A DNA stretch of 64,000 nt from positions 9,025,713-9,089,712 of the forward strand of contig NC_092574.1 of the NCBI RefSeq assembly GCF_037975245.1, written 5' to 3'. Source of the DNA: Apostichopus japonicus (Eukaryota > Echinodermata > Holothuroidea > Aspidochirotida > Stichopodidae). Numbering within the stretch: the first letter of the stretch is position 1; the number at the start of each line of letters is the position of its first letter. Positions 12,501-21,799 of the stretch are shown piece after piece. A program made the position numbers and the translations under genes. The notes under the pieces are model-generated. The model did no database searches. It was not told the DNA's origin and saw only the letters and a program-made list of their open reading frames with translations.

Positions 12501-15500
12501 CATTAGTCACTCATTGGTCGTCATAAACTTGTATTCTTAGTCTTTCTTGAATTTCGATTTTAATGCAAAGGAAGCAGTTGGTACTAAGAAGAGGGTTTCC
12601 CCTGGAATTCATTTTGTGAGGTAGCTGCCTCTCTGATTTTCGCTCCCACCTCGCAAAAATATTACCAACCTCACTGCTTCAGAGAAGGAATAAGAAACGC
12701 AATGATTGCAATCCTATATTTTATACTCATGCCATCATCTGACATTGAAAAAAACTTGTCGGTGAACACAAAATTATAGCAACAAGTAGATCTCCTAATT
12801 TAACATAGCATTTTGATCTAATTTATTAAGATGATTGACATTAGCATGGTTAACAACATTTTCCTGGCTATCATCCCCATCCCCCCCTCTTCCTCCTGGT
12901 ATACTCATATCCCTCCAGTGTAATAAACTAGTTACCGCCTCTCCCAGGAGGAATCCCAGAAGAAACCCTGTAAGAACTTACTAAAACAGGAGGCATGACA
13001 CCAACCATCATAATGGCCCATGTGGTATAGATATTGTGATGATCGAATTCCCCAAAAGTGCTATTAAAGAAAATTCTTCCATTTTGTGAGGTATCAAAGG
13101 TGTCATGTTCCTTAAAACACATGGCTGAAGACTTGAGCAAGTCTATATTTAACATCATTATGCCATCACATGTGCTTCAGTTTATATGTTTCCTGATGTA
13201 TTATGATGTTCACATTCTGGAATGTAGGTGGGTATTTTTCAAATGCTGTTCAGCCAAAATATTGAAGTTCATAGCATGACCTAAATGATGGCATTGGTCC
13301 AAAGTGTCAAGAACATTCTACCTTGAAAATATTACAAGAAGAATGAAACAGAATGAAAAAAAGAGATAGAGAATTTAAAAAACATTCCCAATACTAGTGG
13401 CAGTATTAAAGATCCACAAAATGACCCAGACACAACTCTAAAGCTACAATATCTCTTGAAAGTAGCAAGAGCTTTCTTTAGCTTCGTTTGGAGAGTTTTT
13501 CATCACATTATCTCCAAAGCTATGGTGGTAGTTTGGGAAATGGTTCTTCTGTAAGTTCTTGGTGTTGGTTTATTGTTCTTGATTTCAATATATTAATGTT
13601 ATTGGTTTATGGTATTATGATATATTATTGTAAAACTAAACATTTTACAAAGGAATTTGATCTAACCAGACAGAATCCCCCTGTTTTATGTTACTTGTAG
13701 TTCCATCTATGTGGTATCACGTTAACATTGGATGGCAGGACTAGAAGTTCCCTTTCCTCGTCAGTCTAAGGGGAAAGTATTTAAATCAGGAACTAAAGAT
13801 GATATTTCCAAGTTTTGAAAAAAGAACTATTTTTTTGTGCATTTTGATTATGTTGTGTTAGGTTTTGTTTCACATATTTTGATCTTTCTCTCTATTGTTG
13901 AACTTTAACCTTTGTACTCTTTATTCAGAGTCATTCCGTTCGCCCATATTCCGCCACGGACCTGACAAGGAAGGATTCAGCCGTGGTTCCGCCAGTGGCA
14001 ACTTCCACGACATATTTGGGAGCAGAAAGAGCCACTGGTTTCTACCGATGTTCACGAGGTGAGGGGCGATAGCCGACTCATTTTGGGATTTGTCTTTCAC
14101 TTTTGCATGGCAGGCCTTGAAATTCAGACTGTCTACTGGCTCGATGCCAGTGGATTTTGCTGTTTGCCAGTAGGAAAAAGGACAGAAACTGGCAATTGCC
14201 TGCAAGTAGACATTAAACACTTTAAACACATGGTAACCAAGTCAAGTGCTGGTCGTTGTTTTAAACGTCTTGGCTAATTTTAAAATGTCTAAAAAGTCTC
14301 ACCAATTCATGGAGAGTAAACTACTGGTTGTGATAATTAGCGAATACTGATATTGAAGATGTATCAACTTCTGATTGATGCTGACTGTGCATCCTAGTGT
14401 AAGCTTTATTACAGTGTTATGGTATTTTATTTGACAGGGTGAACTGCTGAATGCATGCTTGAAATCACGATTCAGACTTTACCTATATACAAGGTTTAAC
14501 TTAAGTGGATCATTGATATTAATGTTCTTGTATATCATGTCTAATATTAGTGCTGGTGACGGGGTGAACTGGCCAATGCAAGCCCGTGATCAAGACTCGG
14601 ATCGTCTCTTGGATGATGACCGAGATGAAGATCTAAGTCCTGGAGAAGAGTCTCCATCTCGAGGTAATAGCATCATCATGTTTCATACTAGTTCTCTGCC
14701 TTGTTTATATATATACTTCATATTTTTGTTAATTACTATATAATAAAATACATCACAAATCTATAGTTTATGTTCACATATACATATTAATTAATTAACA
14801 AGTAGAACAATAGTGAGGAAGAACAAAGATGAAATTTATGGATATAAGAGATTTATACAACTCAAGGTTAATGTCTCATCAGGTGTACAAACCAGTGGTC
14901 ATTAACACTCTGTACCTACTTCAAATTAACTATTTAATGAACTCAACAGCAAATAGAGCCGAATTGAGATCATCTTGCCTAACCCTTATTCTTGGTATTA
15001 CAAACAACTAGGTATAATCTTGTTGATTGCTTAAATTGTTGTCTATGGCCTCTATAAATCATTTCTAGCTGTCAGAAACACCGGAGGCTAGAGCTTGGGT
15101 ATCATGTCATTGATTCCTTAGGTCTTGTACTCTGTGCACTCTATATTTCCTGTGTTAGAAAAACAACCTATGCTATAGATGAGGGATCATTTCATTGGTT
15201 CCTTAGGTTTTTTCACTGTGCACTACATTTAGATTTCCTGTGTTACAACCTAGGCCAGAGCTCAGGTATCATCTCATTGGTTCCTTAGTTATTGTACTCT
15301 TTGCACTCTACAGTATTTATATTTCCTGTGTTACAAACAACCTAGGTTATAGCTGAGGGATCATCTCATTGGTTCCTTAGGTTTTGTTCACTGTGCGCTA
15401 CATTTAGATTTCCTGTGTTACAACCTAGGCCAGAGCTCAGGTATCATCTCATTGGTTCCTTAGTTATTGTACTCTTTGCACTCTACAGTATTTATATTTC

Positions 15501-18500
15501 CTGTGTTACAAACAACCTAGGCTATAGCTGAGGGATCATCTCATTGGTTCCTTAGGTTTTGTTCACTGTGCACTACATTTAGATTTCCTGTGTTACAACC
15601 TAGGCCAGAGCTCAGGTATCATCTCATATATTCCTTAGTTATTGTACTCTTTGCACTCTACAGTATTTATATTTCCTGTGTTCCAAACCACATCGGCTAT
15701 AGCTGAGGGATCATCTCATTGGTTCCTTAGGTATTTTTCACTGTGCACTACATTTAAATTTCCTGTGTTACAACCTAGGCCAGAGCTAAGGTATCATCTC
15801 ATATATTCCTTAGTTATTGTACTCTTTGCACTCTACAGTATTTATATTTCCTGTGTTCCAAACAACATAGGTTATAGCTGAGGGATCATCTCATTGGTTC
15901 CTTAGGTTTTGTTCACTGTGCACTACATTTAGATTTCCTGTGTTACAACCTAGGTCAGAGCTAAGGTATCATCTCATTGGTTCCTTAGTTATTGTACTCT
16001 TTGCACTCTACAGTATTTATATTTCCTGTGTTCCAAACAACATAGGTTATAGCTGAGGGATCATTTCATTGGCTCCTTAGGTTTTGTTCACTGTGCACTA
16101 CATTTAGATTTCCTGTGTTACAAACAACCTAGGCCAGAGCTCAGGTATCATCTCTTTGATTCCTTAGGTTTTGTACTCTTTGCACTTTATTTATATTTCC
16201 TGTGTTCCAAACAACATAGGCTATAGCTGAGGGATCATCTCATTGGTTCCTTAGGTTTTGTTCACTGTGCACTACATTTAGATTTCCTGTGTTACAACCT
16301 AAGCCAGAGCTCAGGTATCATCTCATTGATTCCATAGGTCTTGTACTCTGTGCACTCAAGTTACATTTCATGTGCTACAAACCTAGGCTAGAGCTGAGGG
16401 ATCATCTAGGTCTTGTGTTCTGTGCACTCCATCAAACCTTAGGAATCGTCTCAAAATATCATTATATACCTAAAACTTGTGCCCTATTCAAACATTCTTA
16501 CAGTATGTTACCAATACTGCCTTACAGCACGCTCTCAAATATTTCTTGTGTTAACAGCAATCTAGACCAGAGCTCAGGGACCCTGGTTGTTCAAATATTG
16601 TGCTCTATGAATTTATCAAACATGTTTATCTGATATATATCTCAGTTGACTCATGAATATTTTGTTTATTTATTTTAATTTTTGGTGCCTCTTTCAGATA
16701 CCCAACAATTCAAGAAGAGTATACAGGCTGGCACAAAGTACGACAGCACAAGTAACGATGTGGTAGTTCCTATTGAACCAAACACAGGTACCCAATAATG
16801 CTTGATGCTACAGCAACATGGTTACATGTAAGAGCTAAAGTGCAGTTTGCTTACCTATCTCATCCATACTAACAAATATACACATCTCTAACTTCCAAAT
16901 CTATGCTAATTATCTTCTCTTTTTCTCAAGGTCACTAAGATGTGATCTTTAAATTTTCTTAATAAACAAAAATTAAGAAAAATATATTTGCAGCTGCATC
17001 AGAAGTTATATTTGCCCTTTTTTGCTATCAAGAAGAATCTAAAACATCGGAAAGAACGGAAAGGATATTTGTAACTGAAACTGTAATTACTATACATAAA
17101 TAAAATACAAACTACACTAGTGATGGATAAATTTCTCTTGTTCCAAACATTTAGCTCATATGTTACCATTTGCTTGTGAGCCTATACTTGGTTACATTTT
17201 TTTGAAAATTATTTTCTTGGTTACATGTTGTACCATGAACATGGGACTAATACTCACAGTTGTTCTTGTTGTAAATGTCTCTCCATTGAACCTAGTAAGA
17301 TCCAACTAGTCGGTTGTAAGTTGCTTGAATTCCTTCAAGCAGTCTTTTACAGAGAAAGCATGACAGCTTTTGCTGCCATAAGTCACAGTCTTAAGTTTGA
17401 ATCCATTTTTCCTTATTTGTTCAGACTACGACTTACCGCAGTTAGTGCTTCTTTACCTTGAAAATGATGTGTAAACCTTGCCATGACAGAGTTAATCAGT
17501 CGAATGAGCCTGTGAATGAAGTAAATGGAGTAGAACTAGATTTGAGCAGCTTTTTAGGAGTCAAAAAGGAAGTTAAATGCCTGGCAAGCAAAATGTTTTG
17601 TAGATAAAAAGTTATGATTTCTTATTGTAACTGCTTTCTTTCACAGTATTGAAAGGAAAATCAGAGACAGTTAACTTCTTAATCAGGTTATCCCCAACAT
17701 CAGTTTGTTAAAGTTTATTCACAATTAACTGATCAGAGTGTGGGATGTTTACATTAAATACTCTCTTGTCTCCTTCTGTTTGTAACCAGTCTCCATTGGG
17801 GTGAGTTTTTCAGCGGGATAGGTGCATGTGCATTTGACGACTAGCAAAAATATTACGTAGGTGAATTTAATTTCCAAGGTATCTTACTTTTTGTTAAGCT
17901 TACAATGCTGGTTCCACCAATAATGTTCACTACGAACGAAACATGTTTGCTCCTCGTTTATGTAAAAGATTTTCTAATCCAAACTGATCTTCTTCATTAA
18001 AGGACTTCTTCACCAGATACTGTAGATGACTCCTATTGATATTTATGGTAATTGTATAAAAAATTGAAAATGGTACCAACATGGAACCTGCACTGGAAGT
18101 AATATTCAACTTCGCCATAACTCTTATTTTTAGGGGGCGAAAAAAGCACAACTTATCAACCTGTTGGGGTAGGACTTGAAAACAACAAAAGTCTTTTGCC
18201 ATCACTGCCACCTACAAGATTCATCGTTTAATTTCTTTCTCTTTTCATTTTCTTTCTTGATCTTTATTTCAATCAGTAGTAAATCTGCACCATTTACAGC
18301 TTCACCCAAGAATAGAATTAGCAAAATAAAAAAGCAACGCAATGGCTTTCCCAAATGTAATTTCTTTAGTAAAACAAAGGTTCTGTAGTTAGCAATGCCT
18401 GCCTTGGCAATGAAGTGGATCTAATCTTCACTCTAGGGGAATGGTCATTATTACGTTCATAAAATGGGATCCTGCAGGTTGTGGGCCGAGACATGTCGAT

Positions 18501-18663
18501 TGAAACGTAGTCACACAAATCTAGAACCACAGTCCACTGTGCTGCTCCTGATATGAATGGCCTTTTCTCCCATCTCTAATGGTGTTACAGATACAGAGAA
18601 AATGGTGTTCTTGGCAGGCTATTAATAGTGGTATCAGGGAGGTTATAAACAACATTATACTGT

Positions 18664-18716
<53 letters not shown>

Positions 18717-20338
18717 TACTTCCATGTCATGCTTCAAAGCACCTGTACTGACAGTTTTGAGTCGCATGACATATCCTGTTACTATCAGATGAAGGGTTCG
18801 TAAACCGTTCACAGTTAGCACAAGTGATTCAAAGCATTCTATGTGGGATAGAGTGGTATTAGCGTTGCCCCAACTGGTTGAAATTGCTAAGATTACAGAT
18901 GGTATTAAAGAAGCCTAATCTCTCAATATCATTGGTAGGGTCAGACAATCAGTCCCCTTTTACATATATGTTAATTCATATATGAACACTGGTGTTTGGT
19001 ACTAATTTGTTTGTTTTGTTATTTGATAATTTTAAAGTATCTCATCCTGGCCTTTGTTCCATGGACATATTATGGAATTTCAGGACTATTTTATGCATGA
19101 TGTAATTATACCAATGTCCAACATCTCAGGTAGTATGCTATAAAAGATTTCTCTCTTTTCGTATCTCAACTTTGCCGTAGAAAAACCTGCCTTCGTGCAG
19201 CTGTTCCTGATTTCAAGTCTCCCTTCATGCAAATACACAGTCATGCTGCACAAAAAGTATTTGATAGTTGGTGCATATGAAATGTCACACATGATTTTTG
19301 ACTACCATAAAGAAAATCTAAATAAAATAAAACTATTAGCAAACTGCTTATCCACTAGAGAGCCTGTGTAATAGAATGTGTAAAAGTAAGTTGGCCTGAC
19401 GTTTCGATCCTAGCAGGATCTTCTTCAGAGGCTAAAGAAGATCCTCTGAAGAAGATCCTGCTAGGATCGAAACGTCAGGCCAACCCACTTTTACACATAA
19501 AGAAAATCGGGCGTGACTTCAGACCCAATCATCAACAATTTAACCCTGGCTTACCAAACTGTCAAAGTAGATGCGCCTAGCCATACCCTGCAGTACTCTC
19601 CTCCTAACATCAACTGGTTTAACATTGGGCTATAATTCCTCTTTCTTCCATTTATCCTTGAAATGAACAAGTTTCAGCATGAACTTCAGTCTAAATGAAT
19701 TGAAATGTGCATTATTGATGTTTCATTGAGACAGTCAGCCCAAGACTTGATTTCCGAGGCAAGTGTCTGGCGGACAGTATGGAACGTAATAAAAATTTTA
19801 ACAGTTGTCCAAGACAACCACATTTCTTTTCGGACGACCAAAATCACCCTTGAACGTTGTCTGGCAGACGACTCGTTTTTAACATGAAATTCAGATTGCA
19901 TTATAACATATAATCCCAATCACCACTTTTTAGAGATATTGGAAGTTTGAAACAAAAATTAGTAGTAGGACTATGATCCACCTGAAGGGGGAATTTTACT
20001 GCTCCAAAGCTGCTGTTCAAATTATCAAACGTACACATCTCTACTCCAGCGTACACATAGATCATTCTCTTGTTAGTTTGCAACAGTTTTTGGACATGAA
20101 CCAAAATTAAGACCTGGTTTGTTTGAAGGACCACAGGAAAATCCCTTAAAAAAATTGCTCTTGGAAGGCCTTTTTATGGTGGTTACCCTAGTCGCAGTGG
20201 TAGAGCACAGCCAATTAAACATCGCATATATATTTATATTTCTACTGATATCTGCTTTTTTCATCTGTATTTTCTGTTTTGACAGGTGATAGAGTCCAAC
20301 TTGTCCTAGAGCCTGGTCACATTGCTGGAACCACTTAA
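504..20338 (+). CDS. ZDHHC20: Palmitoyltransferase ZDHHC2/15/20-type (11 coding exons)
   Basis: Protein S-acyltransferase that moves palmitate onto cysteines of membrane proteins. It is expected in Golgi or plasma membrane with four membrane spans. Exons: 504-612, 5338-5376, 5901-5995, 6926-7052, 7497-7566, 8644-8797, then 10393-10528 or 11817-11949, 13929-14058, 14551-14663, 16698-16787, 20286-20338. All junctions are GT-AG and in phase, giving 371 or 370 residues, the size of vertebrate ZDHHC2/20. Membrane segments 1 and 2 come from exons 1 and 3. The Cys-rich domain (about residues 126-175) has the zinc Cys/His pattern and the DHHC motif, with catalytic Cys156. After the last span come an S-T-x-E form of the TTxE motif and the aromatic/FG motif typical of the family (NFHDIFG). 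The tail is acidic. Assignment to ZDHHC20 rather than ZDHHC2 or ZDHHC15 is uncertain; this may be the single pre-duplication gene. Confidence 0.93.
897..1490. mobile_element. 594-bp MITE with 8-bp target duplication
   Basis: The ends are inverted repeats: GG plus three mismatched bases, then AATTATAGAAT-(A/G)-CAGGGCCA on the left, with the reverse complement on the right. AAAGGTTA flanks both sides exactly (889-896 and 1491-1498), so the element boundaries are secure. The inside holds two roughly 97-bp tandem copies (about 997-1190), each with gcatccrcgcatccac blocks, and a shorter third. There is no coding capacity. The 8-bp duplication fits hAT, P or Merlin type DNA transposons. The GG termini lean towards Merlin, but this is inference. 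Confidence 0.8.
1500..4285. other. ZDHHC intron 1, no gene seen
   Basis: A-T rich intronic DNA between the MITE and the 36-bp array. It holds scattered short ORFs on both strands without domain features and a short CTT-rich run near 3220. Nothing here is supported as a gene. Confidence 0.6.
4289..5222. repeat. 36-bp minisatellite in ZDHHC intron 1
   Basis: About 26 imperfect copies of a 36-bp unit with core gttggtgttgcccaagccta followed by acgtattgtaaagtat. The array ends about 115 bp before exon 2. Its 36-bp period gives a 12-residue repeat ([12 protein letters not shown]) on the minus strand and an open plus frame. These reading frames are by-products of the repeat, not genes. Confidence 0.93.
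5996..8643. other. ZDHHC introns 3-5, no extra gene
   Basis: Apart from exons 4 (6926-7052) and 5 (7497-7566) and the possible exon 3b, this stretch is ordinary A-T rich intron. Short ORFs are unremarkable, and I see no repeats longer than a few tens of bases. Confidence 0.5.
6554..6654 (+). other. Possible cryptic exon 3b of ZDHHC (PPPY motif)
   Basis: An open stretch in intron 3 follows ttatgttctcag and ends at gtgggtatg. It starts in phase 1 and ends in phase 0, the same as exon 3, so it could replace exon 3 without a frameshift. It would encode about 33 residues rich in Pro and Tyr, including [11 protein letters not shown], a PPxY-type WW-binding motif. Replacing exon 3 would remove the second membrane span, which argues against a normal enzyme isoform. 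It could be chance. Confidence 0.25.
8798..10392. other. ZDHHC intron 6 with degenerate repeat
   Basis: Intron between the DHHC exon and exon 7a. From about 9830 to 10280 there is a very degenerate repeat with recurring phrases such as gggtcggt, ccatggctt and aatacctgg. It looks like an eroded tandem array. No gene is seen. Confidence 0.4.
10393..10528 (+). CDS. ZDHHC20: ZDHHC alternative exon 7a (TM3-TM4 version A)
   Basis: This exon is 136 bp, enters in phase 0 and leaves in phase 1. It has an acceptor after ctcttaccctgaacag and the donor gtacaa. It encodes 45 residues: a short polar loop, a hydrophobic span and ...[12 protein letters not shown]. The split codon completes Glu with the next exon. 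It aligns with exon 7b at about 22 of 44 positions and replaces exactly the same piece. Version A is less like vertebrate paralogues than 7b, so it looks like the derived copy. Including both exons would break the frame. Confidence 0.85.
11080..11590. repeat. Degenerate tandem repeat between exons 7a and 7b
   Basis: Many variants of ctctggtactctaaatcaaa recur at roughly 25-35 bp spacing through the intron separating the two alternative exons. Copies are too diverged to give a fixed period by eye. It is probably an old minisatellite. A role in exon choice is possible but unsupported. Confidence 0.5.
11817..11949 (+). CDS. ZDHHC20: ZDHHC alternative exon 7b (TM3-TM4 version B)
   Basis: This exon is 133 bp, phase 0 to phase 1, with acceptor tcttccacgtag and donor gtatgt. 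It encodes 44 residues with ...[11 protein letters not shown]... at the start of the span and ...[12 protein letters not shown] before the split Glu codon. The FH-x-LFL pattern matches what is known of vertebrate ZDHHC15/20 in this segment, so 7b is probably the ancestral version. It lies 1288 bp after exon 7a. Confidence 0.88.
11950..13928. other. ZDHHC intron after exon 7b, nothing seen
   Basis: A-T rich intron of about 2 kb with no recognisable gene or strong repeat. A purine/pyrimidine-rich patch near 12880-12960 is low complexity. Confidence 0.45.
15063..16420. repeat. About 175-bp composite tandem repeat in ZDHHC intron 9
   Basis: Around seven copies of a roughly 175-bp unit. Each is made of two related halves of about 88 bp that share ggtatcatctcattggttcc and tttcctgtgttacaa but differ between them (ttgttcactgtgcactac versus ttgtactctttgcactct). 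Phrases starting ggccagagctcagg recur near 15253, 15428, 15603 and 15779. Edge copies are shorter and more diverged. This is a higher-order satellite-like array inside an intron. Confidence 0.9.
18664..18713. repeat. (TA)n microsatellite
   Basis: Uninterrupted TA dinucleotides of about 50 bp in ZDHHC intron 10. The Ile-Tyr repeat reading frames over it are artefacts. Confidence 0.97.
19378..19496. repeat. Near-perfect foldback, about 53-bp arms
   Basis: The left arm (19378-19430, starting gtgtaaaagtaagttggcct) is followed by a 13-bp spacer and its almost exact reverse complement (19444-19496). The only visible mismatch is in the outer third. It contains gacgtttcgatcctagcagg. Transcribed RNA would form a long hairpin. 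It is probably a small foldback transposon in ZDHHC intron 10. Confidence 0.9.
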
Positions 20339-20968
20339 AACGAAGAAGGACAGGGAGGCAGACATTGCCTTGGGTATGGGAACCCATTGCTAAGTGAAGG
20401 ATTCAGAATGCAAATGCAAAGCATTCCTGGATTTGTACTACTCATGCATCATCATCATTGGCAGCCATTGTTGTTTTTATATGTGTTTTTTGTCTAGCTG
20501 CTACCCAGGGTTATTTTTTTTTTGTTCTATGTAATTCCAGTTTTCCTGTATTTCCTGTCTTTGCTCTACAATTTAGAAGAAGAAATAGTCAGTCTGTTAA
20601 ATGCTTTTGCCTTGTTTTATATTCTTAGATAGATCTGTTATGTGTCAGTGTCGTCTAGTGTAGGGCTATTGTGAGATATATATTGTACAGTTTTAGGAAA
20701 CCAAATTAAAAGTCAGAATGGCTCACACAGACTTCAGAGTACATAATTTGTACTTGGAAATCAGTTGAACCGAAAGAATATTTGTACCCCAAAGGACTTC
20801 CCGACCCCTCAATTTATCTCACCACCTCCTCTTACTATATAACGTGCAATTGATTTCATTATCTCCATATGATGGAGTCAGAGTGGTCAGTCGTGATGTC
20901 TTTGCATTTATTTGCATATTATTTGCATTTATTTGCATTTCTTTGCACTGTTCTGTGGAGTGTCTTTC

Positions 20969-20974
20969 AATAAA
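20969..20974 (+). terminator. Possible poly(A) signal of ZDHHC
   Basis: AATAAA about 630 bp after the stop codon. It is the first canonical hexamer noticed downstream on this strand. A weaker AATTAAA is near 20703. True cleavage sites are unknown, and the transcript could run further, through the minisatellite. Confidence 0.35.
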
Positions 20975-21105
20975 ACAAATACACGGGGTTGTGTTCCAAC
21001 TGAATATAGGAAACTGGAGGAGAAATATGCACAATTCCAAATTTCAGTAGGATCAACTGTCTCACAATTCAAATATCTCTTTTGGAGTATGCAGCTGTTC
21101 ACTCT

Positions 21106-21735
21106 TGAGTATGTTATTTGCTGCTCACACAAAGTATGTATTTTGCTGCTCACACAGAGTATGTTATTTGCTGCTCACACAGAGTATGTTATTTGCTGCT
21201 CACACAGAGTGTCATTTGCTGCTCACACAGAGTACGTTATTTGCTGCTCACACAGAGTATGTTATTTGCTGCTCACACGGAGTATGTTATTTGCTGCTCA
21301 CACAGAGTATGCCATTTGCTGCTCACACAGAGTATGTTATTTGCTGCTCACACAGAGTATGTTATTTGCTGCTCACACAGAGTATGTTATTTGCTGCTCA
21401 CACAGAGTATGTTATTTGCTGCTCACAGTGTATGCCATTTGCTGCTCACACAGTGTATGCCATTTGCTGCTCACATGGAGTATGTCATTTGCTGCTCACA
21501 CAGAGTATGTCATTTGCTGCTCACACAGAGTATGTTATTTGCTGCTCACACAGAGTATGTCATTTGCTGCTCACACAGAGTATGTCATTTGCTGCTCACA
21601 CAGAGTATGTTCTTTGCTGCTCACACAGAGTATGTTCTTTGCTGCTCACACAGAGTATGCCATTTGCTGCTCACACAGAGTATGTTATTTGCTGCTCACA
21701 CTGAGTATACTATTTGCTACTAACACTGGGTATGA
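21106..21735. repeat. 25-bp minisatellite, open in three frames
   Basis: About 25 copies of a 25-bp unit, gagtatgttatttgctgctcacaca in slightly varied forms. Because 25 is not a multiple of three, each reading frame cycles through the same 25-residue repeat every 75 bp. None of the three plus frames meets a stop, giving overlapping ORFs of 293, 199 and 201 codons. It lies 0.8 kb after the ZDHHC stop. Nothing around it looks like a coding gene. Confidence 0.93.
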
Positions 21736-21799
21736 ACTACTTGGAGTTAAGCAAAGACATTGTATTAATGGAGGGTGGTCCGATGTGTTATAAGTCTAT

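Larger units (their letters stand above)
16788..20285. other. ZDHHC intron 10, no gene seen
   Basis: A 3.5-kb intron before the last coding exon. Apart from the (TA)n tract and the foldback there are only unremarkable ORFs, including overlapping ones at 19686-20134 that match no family I know. Confidence 0.5.

Noticed and set aside
15063-16420. CRISPR-like array
   Set aside because: Units are contiguous tandem repeats without unique spacers, and the genome is eukaryotic.
18521-18821. Ile-Tyr repeat ORFs here and at 32398-32708, 38624-38979 and 49483-49860
   Set aside because: They are (TA)n microsatellites read as codons.
19686-20134. Overlapping minus-strand ORFs in ZDHHC intron 10
   Set aside because: No family motif, no splice context, and plus-strand ORFs overlap them equally.
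20912-21793. 293-residue Cys-rich repeat protein
   Set aside because: All three plus frames are equally open because the 25-bp unit lacks stops; there is no other coding signal.
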